Of a stretch of DNA of 64,000 bases, positions 54,879 to 64,000 are shown piece by piece. A program made the position numbers and the translations under genes. Numbering within the stretch: position 1 is the stretch's first letter; each line of letters starts with the position of its first letter. The DNA lies in assembly GCF_900100495.1 (NCBI RefSeq), contig NZ_FNCT01000001.1, forward strand, positions 310,001-374,000, read 5' to 3'. A model generated the notes under the pieces. The model saw only the letters and a program-made list of their open reading frames with translations. It did no database searches and was not told where the DNA came from. The stretch comes from Pseudomonas benzenivorans. GTDB lineage: Bacteria > Pseudomonadota > Gammaproteobacteria > Pseudomonadales > Pseudomonadaceae.

Positions 54879-56201
54879 ATGGACCTGTTCCGCAACGCTC
54901 CCGTCGCCCAACCCCTGGCCGCCCGCTTGCGCGCCGCCAGCCTGGACGAGTACGTCGGCCAGGAGCATCTGCTGGCGCGCGGCAAGCCGTTGCGCGAGGC
55001 GCTGGAGCAGGGCGCGCTGCACTCGATGATCTTCTGGGGGCCGCCGGGCGTCGGCAAGACCACCCTGGCACGCCTGCTGGCCCAAGTCACCGATGCCCAC
55101 TTCGAGACGATTTCCGCGGTGCTCTCCGGGGTCAAGGAAATCCGCCAGGCGGTGGAGGTCGCGCAGCAGCACGCTGCGCAGTACGGTCGGCGGACCATCC
55201 TGTTCGTCGACGAGGTGCATCGCTTCAACAAGTCGCAACAGGATGCCTTCTTGCCTTATGTGGAGGACGGCACGCTGATCTTCATCGGTGCCACCACCGA
55301 GAACCCGTCGTTCGAGCTGAACAACGCGCTGCTCTCGCGCGCCCGCGTCTATGTGCTCAAGAGCCTGGACGAGGCGGCGCTACGTAAGCTGGTGACGCGC
55401 GCCCTGAGTGATCCCAAGGGCCTGGCCGAGCGCCAACTACGCCTGCCGGAAGATAGCTTCAAGATCCTCCTCGCCGCCGCCGATGGCGATGGCCGGCGCC
55501 TGCTGAATTTCCTGGAGAATGCCGCGGACCTGGCCGAGGACGGCGGCGAAATCAGCGTCGAACTGCTGCAGGACCTGCTCGGCGACAGCCGTCGGCGCTT
55601 CGACAAGGGCGGCGAGGCCTTCTACGACCAGATTTCCGCGCTGCACAAATCGGTGCGCGGTTCCAGCCCGGACGGTGCGCTGTACTGGTTCGCACGCATG
55701 CTCGACGGCGGCTGCGATCCGCTGTACATCGCCCGGCGGGTGGTGCGCATGGCCAGCGAGGACATCGGCAATGCCGATCCGCGTGCGCTGAGCCTGTGTC
55801 TTTCGGCCTGGGACGTGCAAGAGCGCCTGGGTAGCCCCGAGGGTGAGTTGGCAGTGGCCCAGGCCATCGTCTACCTGGCTTGCGCGCCGAAGAGCAATGC
55901 GGTGTACAACGCCTTCAAGGCCGCCATGCGCGACGCCGCGGAAAACGGCTCGCTGGAGGTGCCGCTGCACCTGCGCAATGCCCCGACCAAGCTGATGAAA
56001 GAGCTGGGCTACGGCGACGAGTACCGCTACGCCCACGACGAGCCGGAGGCCTACGCCGCCGGCGAAGATTACTTCCCCGAACAGTTGCCGCCGCGCCAGT
56101 ACTATCAGCCGGTGCCGCGTGGCTTGGAGCTGAAGATCCGCGAGAAGCTGGAGCGCCTGAGCGAACGGGATCGACAGAGCGCGCGCCGGCGTCGGCCCTG
56201 A
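54879..56201 (+). CDS. rarA: Replication-associated recombination protein RarA (MgsA)
   Basis: A 440-residue clamp-loader-like AAA+ ATPase. Walker A GPPGVGKT (about 54-61), Walker [12 protein letters not shown] (about 108-118) and sensor [12 protein letters not shown] are intact; the C-terminal half is the tetramerisation region. It acts at stalled replication forks. Its stop directly abuts the convergent DUF190 gene with no spacer. Confidence 0.95.
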   Translation: MDLFRNAPVAQPLAARLRAASLDEYVGQEHLLARGKPLREALEQGALHSMIFWGPPGVGKTTLARLLAQVTDAHFETISAVLSGVKEIRQAVEVAQQHAAQYGRRTILFVDEVHRFNKSQQDAFLPYVEDGTLIFIGATTENPSFELNNALLSRARVYVLKSLDEAALRKLVTRALSDPKGLAERQLRLPEDSFKILLAAADGDGRRLLNFLENAADLAEDGGEISVELLQDLLGDSRRRFDKGGEAFYDQISALHKSVRGSSPDGALYWFARMLDGGCDPLYIARRVVRMASEDIGNADPRALSLCLSAWDVQERLGSPEGELAVAQAIVYLACAPKSNAVYNAFKAAMRDAAENGSLEVPLHLRNAPTKLMKELGYGDEYRYAHDEPEAYAAGEDYFPEQLPPRQYYQPVPRGLELKIREKLERLSERDRQSARRRRP

Positions 56202-56522
56202 TCAGCGGTCGACGCCGAGGGTGCCGAATTCGATCGGCGCCTTGACGTAGAAGATCCGCACGCCCTCGCTATGCAGGCGCTCGAACAGTCGCTCCGACTC
56301 CTCTTCGGTCACCGCCAGTTGCACTTCCAAGGGTTGGTCGGCCAGTTCGAAGAAGTGCGCCGAATGCACCCGGCCGGCGTGGCCATAGCCTTCAGTGCCC
56401 GGCAGCAGAGTGGCGCCGCGCAGCCCCAGCTCCCTGGCCAGCTGGATCAGCCAGTCCGCCAGCGGCTTGCCGGCATGCTTGCGATCCTGCTGGGTGAAGA
56501 AGGTCAACAGGTAGCCATTCAT
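56202..56522 (-). CDS. DUF190 (PII-like) protein
   Basis: A 106-residue protein of the DUF190 family, whose fold resembles PII signalling proteins. HAGKPLADWLIQLARELGLRG and RVHSAHFFEL are typical segments. Its gene follows crcB after 14 bp on the same strand; this neighbourhood is common in bacteria and suggests that DUF190 modulates the fluoride channel, though the ligand is not established. Confidence 0.85.
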   Translation of the reverse strand: MNGYLLTFFTQQDRKHAGKPLADWLIQLARELGLRGATLLPGTEGYGHAGRVHSAHFFELADQPLEVQLAVTEEESERLFERLHSEGVRIFYVKAPIEFGTLGVDR

Positions 56523-56536
56523 TGAACGCGCCTCCG

Positions 56537-56917
56537 TCAACGGGTCAGCCATTGCCAGCTGAGCAGGCCGGCGAAGGTCATCAGCAGCGAGCCACTCACA
56601 TGCAATGCGATGGCGCCCGCGGCGATGCCGAGTCGACCTTGTTGAATCAGTATCAGGGTTTCCGCGGAGAAGGTCGAGAAGGTGGTAAGGCCGCCACAGA
56701 AGCCGGTGATGACCAGCAGACGCCACTCCGGTGCGATGTTCGGCGCACTGGCAAAGTAGGCAATGGCGACGCCGATGATATAGCCGCCGATCAGGTTGGC
56801 CAGCAGCGTGCCGGGAGGGATCGAAGGAAACAGGCTGTTCAGCCTGAGGCCGATAAACCAGCGCAGCACGCCGCCGGTAGCGGCACCCAAGGCGATGACG
56901 AGGATGGTCTTGAGCAC
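56537..56917 (-). CDS. crcB: Fluoride channel CrcB/Fluc
   Basis: A 126-residue four-helix membrane protein of the Fluc family, which exports fluoride as a dual-topology dimer. Conserved features are GGVLRWFIG, the NLIGGYIIG helix with its polar track Asn, and [13 protein letters not shown] with the phenylalanine box. A GTG at 56917 is chosen; GGAAA lies upstream and residues before it are not CrcB-like. No fluoride riboswitch signature was recognised in the 185 bases upstream. Confidence 0.93.
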   Translation of the reverse strand: MLKTILVIALGAATGGVLRWFIGLRLNSLFPSIPPGTLLANLIGGYIIGVAIAYFASAPNIAPEWRLLVITGFCGGLTTFSTFSAETLILIQQGRLGIAAGAIALHVSGSLLMTFAGLLSWQWLTR

Positions 56918-57065
56918 GGTGTTTCCAGGGTCGCAAGCATTGGAAAGAGGACACAAGGAAAAAGCCTTATGCCATTAAATGCAAGTGCGGATTGTATTTC
57001 ATGGCAAAAGGGCTCGGCTTGCCCGCGCGAAGCCCGTAAACTGCGCAGCTCTGTGGCCGGCTTGA

Positions 57066-58382
<1,317 letters not shown>

Positions 58383-58543
58383 GTTGCTCGGGTAGGGTGG
58401 GCCGGGCGGCGATCCGCTTTAGCCCACCGGTACGCACAGCCGTGGAGCCCGGCCCCGCCCGGCTGTGCGGGCTTCCCTGCCTGTCCACAACGGAGAGAGG
58501 GGCAGGGAAGCGCCGCGTGTCCTTCGTCAAAAAGGTATCCGCC

Positions 58544-59938
58544 ATGGACTTCCTCCCCCTGTTCCACAAGCTGCAAGACCGCCGGGTGCTGGTGGTCGGC
58601 GGCGGTGAAGTAGCCCTGCGCAAGGCGCGTCTGCTGGCCGATGCCGGCGCGATACTGCGGGTCGTGGCGCCCGACGTGCGTGACGAACTGCGTGAGCTGG
58701 CCGGGCTAGGTACCAACCAGTTGCTGCTGCGTGGTTACCAGAGCACCGACCTGGATGGCGTCGTGCTGGTCATCGCCGCCACCGACGACGAACCGCTGAA
58801 TGCACGGATATCCGCACAGGCCCAAGCGCTCGGCCTGCCGGTCAATGTGGTCGACGCGCCGAAATTGTGCAGTGTGATTTTCCCGGCCATCGTCGATCGC
58901 TCGCCATTGATAGTCGCGGTCAGCAGTGGTGGCGATGCGCCGGTATTGGCCCGATTGATTCGCGCCAAGATCGAGACCTGGATTCCGGCGACTTACGGGC
59001 AGCTCGCCGGGCTGGCGAAGAGGTTCCGTGCCCGGGTCAAGAGCCTGCTTCCCGACGTCCAGCAGCGCCGGGTGTTCTGGGAGGATGTGTTTCAGGGCCA
59101 GGTCGCGGAGAGCGTGTTCGCCGGCAAGCTGCAGGAAGGCGAGCGCCTGCTTGCGGAAAAAATCGCCGGCGCGGCGTCACAAGCCCTGGGCGAGGTGTAC
59201 CTGGTCGGCGCCGGTCCGGGCGATCCGGATCTGCTGACCTTTCGCGCCCTGCGCTTGATGCAGCAGGCCGACGTGGTGCTCTACGACCGCCTGGTGGCGC
59301 CGGCGATCATCGAACTGTGCCGCCGCGATGCCGAGCGCATCTATGTCGGCAAGCAACGTGCCGCGCATGCGCTGCCGCAGGAAGAAATCAATCAGCGCCT
59401 GGTCAGCCTGGCCAAGGAGGGTAAGCGGGTCCTGCGCTTGAAGGGCGGCGATCCCTTCATCTTCGGCCGTGGCGGCGAGGAAATCGAAGAGCTGGCCGCC
59501 CATGGCATTCCCTTCCAGGTCGTGCCCGGCATCACCGCGGCATCGGGCTGCGCGGCCTATGCCGGCATTCCGCTGACCCATCGCGATTATGCCCAATCGG
59601 TGCGCTTCGTCACCGGCCACCTCAAGGACGGCAGCTGCGATCTACCCTGGGCTGAACTCGCGGCGCCTAGCCAGACCCTGGTGCTCTATATGGGGCTGGT
59701 CGGCTTGCCGATGATCTGCCAGCAGTTGATCGCCCACGGCCGTGCTGCCAGTACGCCTGCGGCGCTGATCCAACAAGGCACCACACGCAATCAGCGGGTG
59801 TTCACCGGAACCCTGGCGGATCTGCCGGAATTGGTCGCCCGGCATCAAGTGCACGCGCCGACCCTGGTGATAGTCGGCGAGGTGGTGCAACTGCGCGACA
59901 AGCTCGCCTGGTTCGAGGGTGCGCAAGCCCGAGTCTGA
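58544..59938 (+). CDS. cysG: Siroheme synthase CysG
   Basis: A 464-residue trifunctional enzyme. The N-terminal part (about 1-200) is the precorrin-2 dehydrogenase/ferrochelatase with [15 protein letters not shown]; the C-terminal part (from about 215) is uroporphyrinogen-III C-methyltransferase with [20 protein letters not shown] and [10 protein letters not shown]. It makes siroheme for sulfite and nitrite reductases. The ATG at 58544 is used; the preceding 161 bases contain a GC-rich GGTGGGC/GCCCACC repeat. Confidence 0.96.
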   Translation: MDFLPLFHKLQDRRVLVVGGGEVALRKARLLADAGAILRVVAPDVRDELRELAGLGTNQLLLRGYQSTDLDGVVLVIAATDDEPLNARISAQAQALGLPVNVVDAPKLCSVIFPAIVDRSPLIVAVSSGGDAPVLARLIRAKIETWIPATYGQLAGLAKRFRARVKSLLPDVQQRRVFWEDVFQGQVAESVFAGKLQEGERLLAEKIAGAASQALGEVYLVGAGPGDPDLLTFRALRLMQQADVVLYDRLVAPAIIELCRRDAERIYVGKQRAAHALPQEEINQRLVSLAKEGKRVLRLKGGDPFIFGRGGEEIEELAAHGIPFQVVPGITAASGCAAYAGIPLTHRDYAQSVRFVTGHLKDGSCDLPWAELAAPSQTLVLYMGLVGLPMICQQLIAHGRAASTPAALIQQGTTRNQRVFTGTLADLPELVARHQVHAPTLVIVGEVVQLRDKLAWFEGAQARV

Positions 59939-59962
59939 GCCGGAGCGCCAGCCTGCTCCGCA

Positions 59963-60056
59963 CCTGTAGGAACGGCGGCGACGCCCAGTTCCATGGCCGC
60001 GAAATTGCGTTGCCGCCCTAGATCGCGGATCGCGGGCATGGCCCGCTCCTACGGCT
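59963..60056 (-). repeat. BIME/REP-like repeat, copy 2
   Basis: Reverse complement of the 12410-12491 element, about 94 bp: its minus strand starts CCGTAGGAGCGGGCCATGCC, contains CAATTTCGCGGCCATGG, and ends in CCGTTCCTACAGG. It fills the gap between the convergent cysG and GST-like genes. Confidence 0.75.
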
Positions 60057-61056
60057 AGGGTCTTTGGCAGATCCCCTTACCCGGCAAGCGCTCGCGATCA
60101 TGGCTGCGGGTGAAGTCCAGTGCCGGTCCCCGCGGCACGATGCTGGTCGGGTTGATGGTGCGGTGGCTGGCGTAGTAGTGGCCTTTGATGTGCGCGAAAT
60201 CCACCGTAGCCGCCACGCCCGGCCACTGGTATAGCTCGCGCAGCCAGTTGGACAGGTTCGGATAGTCCTCGATGCGCCGCAGGTTGCACTTGAAGTGCCC
60301 GTGATACACGGCATCGAAGCGAATCAGCGTGGTAAACAGGCGCCAGTCGGCTTCCGTGAGGTATTCGCCGGCCAGGTAGCGGCGCTCGCCGAGCAACGCG
60401 TCCAGCCTGTCCAATTCGTTGAACAGCTCGGCGAACGCCTCGTCATAAGCCTGCTGGCTGGTGGCGAAACCGGCGCGGTACACGCCGTTGTTCACCGCCG
60501 GGTAGATGCGCTGGTTGAGCGCGTCGATCTCGCCGCGCAGCGCTTGCGGGTAGAAATCCAGACGGTTGCCGGTCAAGCCATCGAAGGCCTTGTTGAACAT
60601 GCGGATGATTTCCGCCGACTCGTTGTTGACGATCCGCCGTCGCTGCTTGTCCCACAGCAGTGGCACCGTCACCCGTCCACTGTAGCGGGAGGCATCGGCG
60701 ATGTAGCGCTGGCGCAGGTAGTCGAGGTGGTCGAGGGCGTCGCCCGTGGAACCGTAACGCGGGTCGAAGGTCCAGCCATCCTCGCGCATCAGCCAGCTGA
60801 CCACCGAGACATCGATCAGGCCCTGCAAATCTTTCAGCGCGCGCAGGATCAAGGTGCGATGAGCCCAGGGACAGGCGAGGGAAACGTATAGGTGATAGCG
60901 CCCGGACTGCGCCTGGAAACCCCCTTCGCCGCTCGGCCCGGGGGTGCCGTCGATGGTTATCCAGTTACGCCTTTGCGCGGCCTCGCGCTCGAAGCGTCCG
61001 CCTTCGGCGGTGTCGTACCACTGGTCATGCCAGCGCCCCTCGATCAGCAAGCCCAT
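60055..61056 (-). CDS. Glutathionyl-hydroquinone reductase (Xi-class GST, YqjG/ECM4-like)
   Basis: A 333-residue Xi-class glutathione transferase. The catalytic Cys is in LACPWAHRT (about 62-70). LLWDKQRRRIVNNESAEIIRMFN contains the glutathione-binding segment, and the all-helical C-terminal domain with YHGHFKCNLRRIEDYPNL follows. It reduces glutathionylated hydroquinones. The ATG at 61056 follows GAGGAG and is preferred to others upstream. Confidence 0.92.
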   Translation of the reverse strand: MGLLIEGRWHDQWYDTAEGGRFEREAAQRRNWITIDGTPGPSGEGGFQAQSGRYHLYVSLACPWAHRTLILRALKDLQGLIDVSVVSWLMREDGWTFDPRYGSTGDALDHLDYLRQRYIADASRYSGRVTVPLLWDKQRRRIVNNESAEIIRMFNKAFDGLTGNRLDFYPQALRGEIDALNQRIYPAVNNGVYRAGFATSQQAYDEAFAELFNELDRLDALLGERRYLAGEYLTEADWRLFTTLIRFDAVYHGHFKCNLRRIEDYPNLSNWLRELYQWPGVAATVDFAHIKGHYYASHRTINPTSIVPRGPALDFTRSHDRERLPGKGICQRP

Positions 61057-61145
61057 TGCCTGGCTCCTCGGCATCAATGCGTTGAGGACCAGTCTAGCGG
61101 GGTTGGTTTGATTGAATGGCGCAAAAGCCTGCCTTCAAGCATCAA

Positions 61146-62129
61146 CTATTTCGATATTTTCCGCGCAGCCCAACGCTGCTGCGCCTGGTCGAATGCCTCT
61201 TCGCGCGGCATACCCAGCCCGCGTAACGCCAGGGCCATGCTGCTCAGTACCGCGAGCCGGGCGTAAGCGTCCTCGGCCTCGCCGCGCCAGAACGCCTGCA
61301 GGTGCGTGGGTTCCAGCGACTCGGGCTTGACATGGCGTTGCGGCGACAGGGGCGGCCAGTCTTCATCCCAGGTCTCGCCGCGGGCCGTGCCGTAGAGGTG
61401 GCTGGTGGCGTCCGGGTTGATTTCGATCTCGCCGCCTTCGCCCTTGATCACCAGCGCAGTGTCGCCGAGCAAGCGGCTGGCCTCGCGATGCACCGCCTGG
61501 TAGCCGGGGTGGAAGATGCTCTGCAGGCCGCAACGGGCCGACAACGGATTGAGGATCCGCGCCAGCGAGTGGATCGGCGAACGCAGGCCGAGGGTATTGC
61601 GCAGATCGATCATCCGTTGCAGTTGCGGCATCCAGTCGCCCAGCGGGATGAACGCCAACTGCTGCCGTTGCAGCGCCTGCTCGACCTCGGCCCAGTTACG
61701 GCAGACTGGAATGCCCAGGAGGTCGAGTACTTGCTCGCTGTACAGGCGTCCGGCGGTGTGCGCACCGCCGCCGTGCAGCAAGATGCGCACACCACTCTGC
61801 GCCAAGGCCTTGGCCGCGAGCAGGAACCACGGCAGGTGGCGCTTCTTGCCGGCATAGCTGGGCCAATCCAGGTCGACCGCTATTGGCGGTGCCTGTAAGC
61901 GCTCGCGCACCGCCGCGGCAAAGCCGGCCATCTCCTCGGCGCTTTCCTCTTTATGCCGCAGCAACATCAGGAAGGCGCCGAGCTGGGTGTCTTCGACCTT
62001 GCCGTCGAGCAGCATGCCCATGGCTTCGCGCGCTTCTTCACGGGTCAGGTTGCGCGCGCCGCGCTTGCCTTTGCCGAGGATGCGCACGAATTGAGCGAAA
62101 GGGTGTTCCGGCGGGGTAACGAGGTTCAT
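61146..62129 (-). CDS. YbiB-like protein of the TrpD2/glycosyltransferase family 3
   Basis: A 327-residue protein with the anthranilate phosphoribosyltransferase fold: the all-helical N-terminus (NLTREEAREAMGMLLDGKVE, about 27-46) and the glycine-rich LLHGGGAHTAGR in the phosphoribosyl region. E. coli YbiB/TrpD2 is a nucleic-acid-binding, LexA-regulated protein rather than a tryptophan enzyme, so a trpD name is avoided. The start at 62129 overlaps the tusE stop by four bases. Confidence 0.85.
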   Translation of the reverse strand: MNLVTPPEHPFAQFVRILGKGKRGARNLTREEAREAMGMLLDGKVEDTQLGAFLMLLRHKEESAEEMAGFAAAVRERLQAPPIAVDLDWPSYAGKKRHLPWFLLAAKALAQSGVRILLHGGGAHTAGRLYSEQVLDLLGIPVCRNWAEVEQALQRQQLAFIPLGDWMPQLQRMIDLRNTLGLRSPIHSLARILNPLSARCGLQSIFHPGYQAVHREASRLLGDTALVIKGEGGEIEINPDATSHLYGTARGETWDEDWPPLSPQRHVKPESLEPTHLQAFWRGEAEDAYARLAVLSSMALALRGLGMPREEAFDQAQQRWAARKISK

Positions 62130-62461
62130 AGGCAATTCGTCGGTTTGGGCAGGCCCGCCAGCTTGGCGGCGAGTTTGGCGGGAGCGCCTTTGAACAGGAG
62201 GTTGAGGTGCAGGCTGTTGCCTTTTTCCGGGCCCAGCTTGAGGGTAGCGTATTTGATCAACGGGCGATTGGCCGGCGATAGCTGGAACTCCTGGTAGAAC
62301 CCACGCAATAGTTGCAGCACCTCCCAGTGTTCGCGGCTCAGGCGCAGTTCCTCGCGTTGCGCCAGGGCTTCGGCCACGGTCTCGGACCAATCGTCCAGGT
62401 TCAGCAGGTAGCCGTCCTTGTCCAGGGCGATGCGACGGCCGTCGACGATCAACTGATTCAT
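62126..62461 (-). CDS. tusE: Sulfur relay protein TusE/DsrC
   Basis: A 111-residue TusE/DsrC-family sulfur carrier. The C-terminus PKPTNCL has the penultimate reactive Cys; the second upstream Cys that defines sulfite-reductase DsrC is missing, so it is a TusE. It takes persulfide from TusD and passes it to MnmA. It overlaps tusB by four bases. Confidence 0.93.
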   Translation of the reverse strand: MNQLIVDGRRIALDKDGYLLNLDDWSETVAEALAQREELRLSREHWEVLQLLRGFYQEFQLSPANRPLIKYATLKLGPEKGNSLHLNLLFKGAPAKLAAKLAGLPKPTNCL

Positions 62462-62757
62462 AGCCAGCTGTTGACCTTGCCGAAACGACAGCTGAGTTCG
62501 ACAAAGCCGGGGTAGTCGACCACCTGCACCCGCGGTGGGGCGTCGATGGCGCGTGCGCAGAGGTCTTCCTCCAGGGCGAACAGGCCAATGTTCGCCGGCA
62601 TCAGGTCCAGGGCCTGGCGCTGCGCGGTACCGCGTTGCAGGGCATAGACGGCATCGCCGCTGAGCAGTAGGCCGTCGCCGCTGCCGAGCAGGCGCAGGCA
62701 ACTGCTCAAGCGGCTGTCGCTGAATGGCGAGTGGGAAAGCACATGCAAAGTGGCCAT
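62458..62757 (-). CDS. tusB: Sulfur relay protein TusB/DsrH
   Basis: A 99-residue subunit of the TusBCD heterohexamer. MATLHVLSHSPFSDSRLSSC is the family start. It overlaps tusC by one base and tusE by four. Confidence 0.92.
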   Translation of the reverse strand: MATLHVLSHSPFSDSRLSSCLRLLGSGDGLLLSGDAVYALQRGTAQRQALDLMPANIGLFALEEDLCARAIDAPPRVQVVDYPGFVELSCRFGKVNSWL

Positions 62758-63116
62758 CAGAGGGTAATTACCTGGTCGTAGCGGTCAATGAGTGCGGTGA
62801 GTGCGGCGTCATCCAGCGTCTCGATGGCAAGGGCCAGCGCCTGGCCATCCAGGCCGCGTTCCTGCAGGCTGCGCGTCGAGGCGTACAGCGCCTCGACGCC
62901 GAACAGCGGCAGTGCTTGTAAATTCGCGCTCAGGTCCTTCTGCTGCAGGGTGCCGGGCTGTTGCGAGCCAACCAGCTGCAGCACCCCGTCATCGAGAAAC
63001 AGCATGCCGATCGGCAAGTCGAAGGCACCGCCGGCCAGGGCGATATCCAGCGCCTCGCGCGCACTCGGGCCGGACCAGGGGGGCTGGCGGCTGACGATCA
63101 ACAAGGACTTGCTCAT
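62757..63116 (-). CDS. tusC: Sulfur relay protein TusC/DsrF
   Basis: A 119-residue DsrE/DsrF-like subunit; SLLIVSRQPPWSGPSAREAL and the LPIGMLFLDDGVLQL segment match TusC. It structures the TusBCD complex and has no catalytic Cys. It begins one base after the tusD stop. Confidence 0.93.
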   Translation of the reverse strand: MSKSLLIVSRQPPWSGPSAREALDIALAGGAFDLPIGMLFLDDGVLQLVGSQQPGTLQQKDLSANLQALPLFGVEALYASTRSLQERGLDGQALALAIETLDDAALTALIDRYDQVITL

Positions 63117-63117
63117 C

Positions 63118-63510
63118 TCAAGGCCCTCCGAAGCACAGCAGGCGATCGGCCATCTGCGTCGCCTCATGCAGCTGGCCCAGCCCGGAAAGCTCCCAGGGTG
63201 CAGTCAGGTTGGCAGCCGTTCGACCATAACGCTGCGCTTCCTCCGCATTCAGCACCCCGCGGCGCAAGGCGGCGGCGATGCACACCACGCCATCCAGGTG
63301 CTGCTCCTGAACGAAGGTGCGCCACTCGGCGGACAGATCCAGCTCATCCTGGGCGCTGACCACGGCGCTCGAGGCGCTGTGCACACCGTCCTGATAGAAG
63401 AACAGCCGCACGATCTCATGCCCGCCCGCCAGCGCCGCCTGGGCGAAACGCAGCGCGCGGCGAGAGGAGGGGGCATGCGGTGCGGAAAAGAGGGCGATGA
63501 CGAATTTCAT
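63118..63510 (-). CDS. tusD: Sulfurtransferase TusD/DsrE
   Basis: A 130-residue catalytic subunit of TusBCD. The RLFFYQDGVHSA loop is typical of DsrE folds, and the persulfide Cys would be the one in LDGVVCIAAALRRGV (about residue 77). The ATG at 63510 is preferred to a TTG six bases upstream. It is the first gene of tusDCBE-ybiB. Confidence 0.92.
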   Translation of the reverse strand: MKFVIALFSAPHAPSSRRALRFAQAALAGGHEIVRLFFYQDGVHSASSAVVSAQDELDLSAEWRTFVQEQHLDGVVCIAAALRRGVLNAEEAQRYGRTAANLTAPWELSGLGQLHEATQMADRLLCFGGP

Positions 63511-63580
63511 GGACAACCCGGCAAGGAAACCTGGCGGAATGATAAAGCCTGAGCGTGCAAGATGCTCGTCACGAACATGA

Positions 63581-63604
63581 AAAAGCCCGCCGAAGCGGGC
63601 TTTT
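63581..63604 (-). terminator. Intrinsic terminator of the yccA-like gene
   Basis: Ten-base arms AAAAGCCCGC/GCGGGCTTTT with loop CGAA, 18 bp past the stop of the yccA-like gene, with T residues following on both strands. Confidence 0.88.
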
Positions 63605-63621
63605 CCGGGGTGTCGCAGCGA

Positions 63622-64000
63622 TCAGTCGTCGCCGCCCATCAGGCCGAACAGTTGCAGCAGGCTGACGAACAGGTTGTAGATCGACACATACAGGCTGATG
63701 GTCGCCATGATGTAGTTGCGCTCGCCGCCGTGGATGATCGCACTGGTCTGGAACAGGATGCAGACCGAGGAGAACAGCACGAAGCCGGCGCTGATCGCCA
63801 ACTGCAGGCCGCTGATCTGGAAGAAAATACTCACCAGCATCGCACCGAGCAGGACGAAGAACCCGGCGGTGATGAAGCCGCTGAGGAAGCTCATGTCCTT
63901 GCGCGTGGTCAGCACATAGGCAGACAGGCCACAGAACACCAGAGCAGTCATGGCGAATGCCGAACTGACCACTTCCGCGCCATTGGCCATGCCCAGGTAA
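63622..64000 (-). CDS. yccA: Bax inhibitor-1/YccA-family membrane protein (5' end outside window)
   Basis: At least 126 C-terminal residues of a BI-1/YccA protein, with about five hydrophobic helices. FSSVCILFQTSAIIHGGERNYIMATISLYV and the final LYVSIYNLFVSLLQLFG are family segments with the conserved acidic and His positions. E. coli YccA modulates the FtsH membrane protease. The frame is open to the window edge, so the true start lies beyond it; position after tusDCBE agrees with the recalled P. aeruginosa order. Confidence 0.93.
   Translation of the reverse strand, partial: YLGMANGAEVVSSAFAMTALVFCGLSAYVLTTRKDMSFLSGFITAGFFVLLGAMLVSIFFQISGLQLAISAGFVLFSSVCILFQTSAIIHGGERNYIMATISLYVSIYNLFVSLLQLFGLMGGDD

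Overview
The window reads as a chromosomal segment of a high-GC Pseudomonas, probably close to the P. aeruginosa group. The evidence is protein-level resemblance of NuoB, NuoN, AceA, FtsK and CspD to what I recall from P. aeruginosa, and a gene order (purB ... aceA ... nuoA-N ... antiporter, chemoreceptor, sensor kinase; and nudix-mnmA-hflD, icd, cspD, clpS-clpA, infA, bpt, aat, trxB, ftsK, lolA, rarA, crcB, serS, cysG, tusDCBE, yccA) that follows the P. aeruginosa order I remember around PA2604-PA2656. That synteny is recalled, not computed.

Layout. 1-9.8 kb is an accessory stretch: the end of a sensor kinase, a HipBA toxin-antitoxin pair with three evenly spaced operators, a small CxxC protein, a RidA-like/LysR divergent pair, a PEBP-family protein, a radical SAM enzyme of the AmmeMemoRadiSam type, an HCCA isomerase-SDR pair flanked by inverted repeats (one copy split by a 178-bp MITE-like element), a periplasmic alpha carbonic anhydrase and an FMN reductase. 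10.0-13.9 kb holds a TlpQ-like chemoreceptor and a divergent YuiF/NhaC-type antiporter. 14.1-29.0 kb is the complete 13-gene nuo operon on the minus strand (nuoC and nuoD fused), coding respiratory complex I. 29.5-36.9 kb carries a Tat-exported PhoX-like phosphatase with a PHO-box-like site, isocitrate lyase (aceA), an orphan secretin-N-domain protein, a DUF7931 protein, a GNAT enzyme and the ribosomal oxygenase RoxA. 37.0-43.9 kb is the nudix-mnmA-hflD-(EamA)-purB group, interrupted by a secreted M28 aminopeptidase gene and bracketed by a duplicated EamA tail. 44.2-63.6 kb is core housekeeping: icd, cspD, clpS-clpA, infA, bpt-aat, trxB, ftsK, lolA, rarA, crcB, serS, cysG and the tus sulfur relay; yccA runs off the right edge.

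How the genes work together. Isocitrate lyase and isocitrate dehydrogenase compete at the isocitrate branch point, and both upstream regions carry TGTAG-N16-CTACA inverted repeats, suggesting shared control. ClpS, ClpA, Bpt and Aat form almost a whole bacterial N-degron pathway within 4.5 kb. MnmA and TusDCBE are the two ends of the tRNA 2-thiouridine relay. The most unusual structural signals are the MITE insertion with its empty-site control 1.5 kb away, and the peptidase insertion with duplicated flanks. No CRISPR array, tRNA, rRNA or prophage was found, and I did not find a convincing wholly new defence or biosynthetic system.
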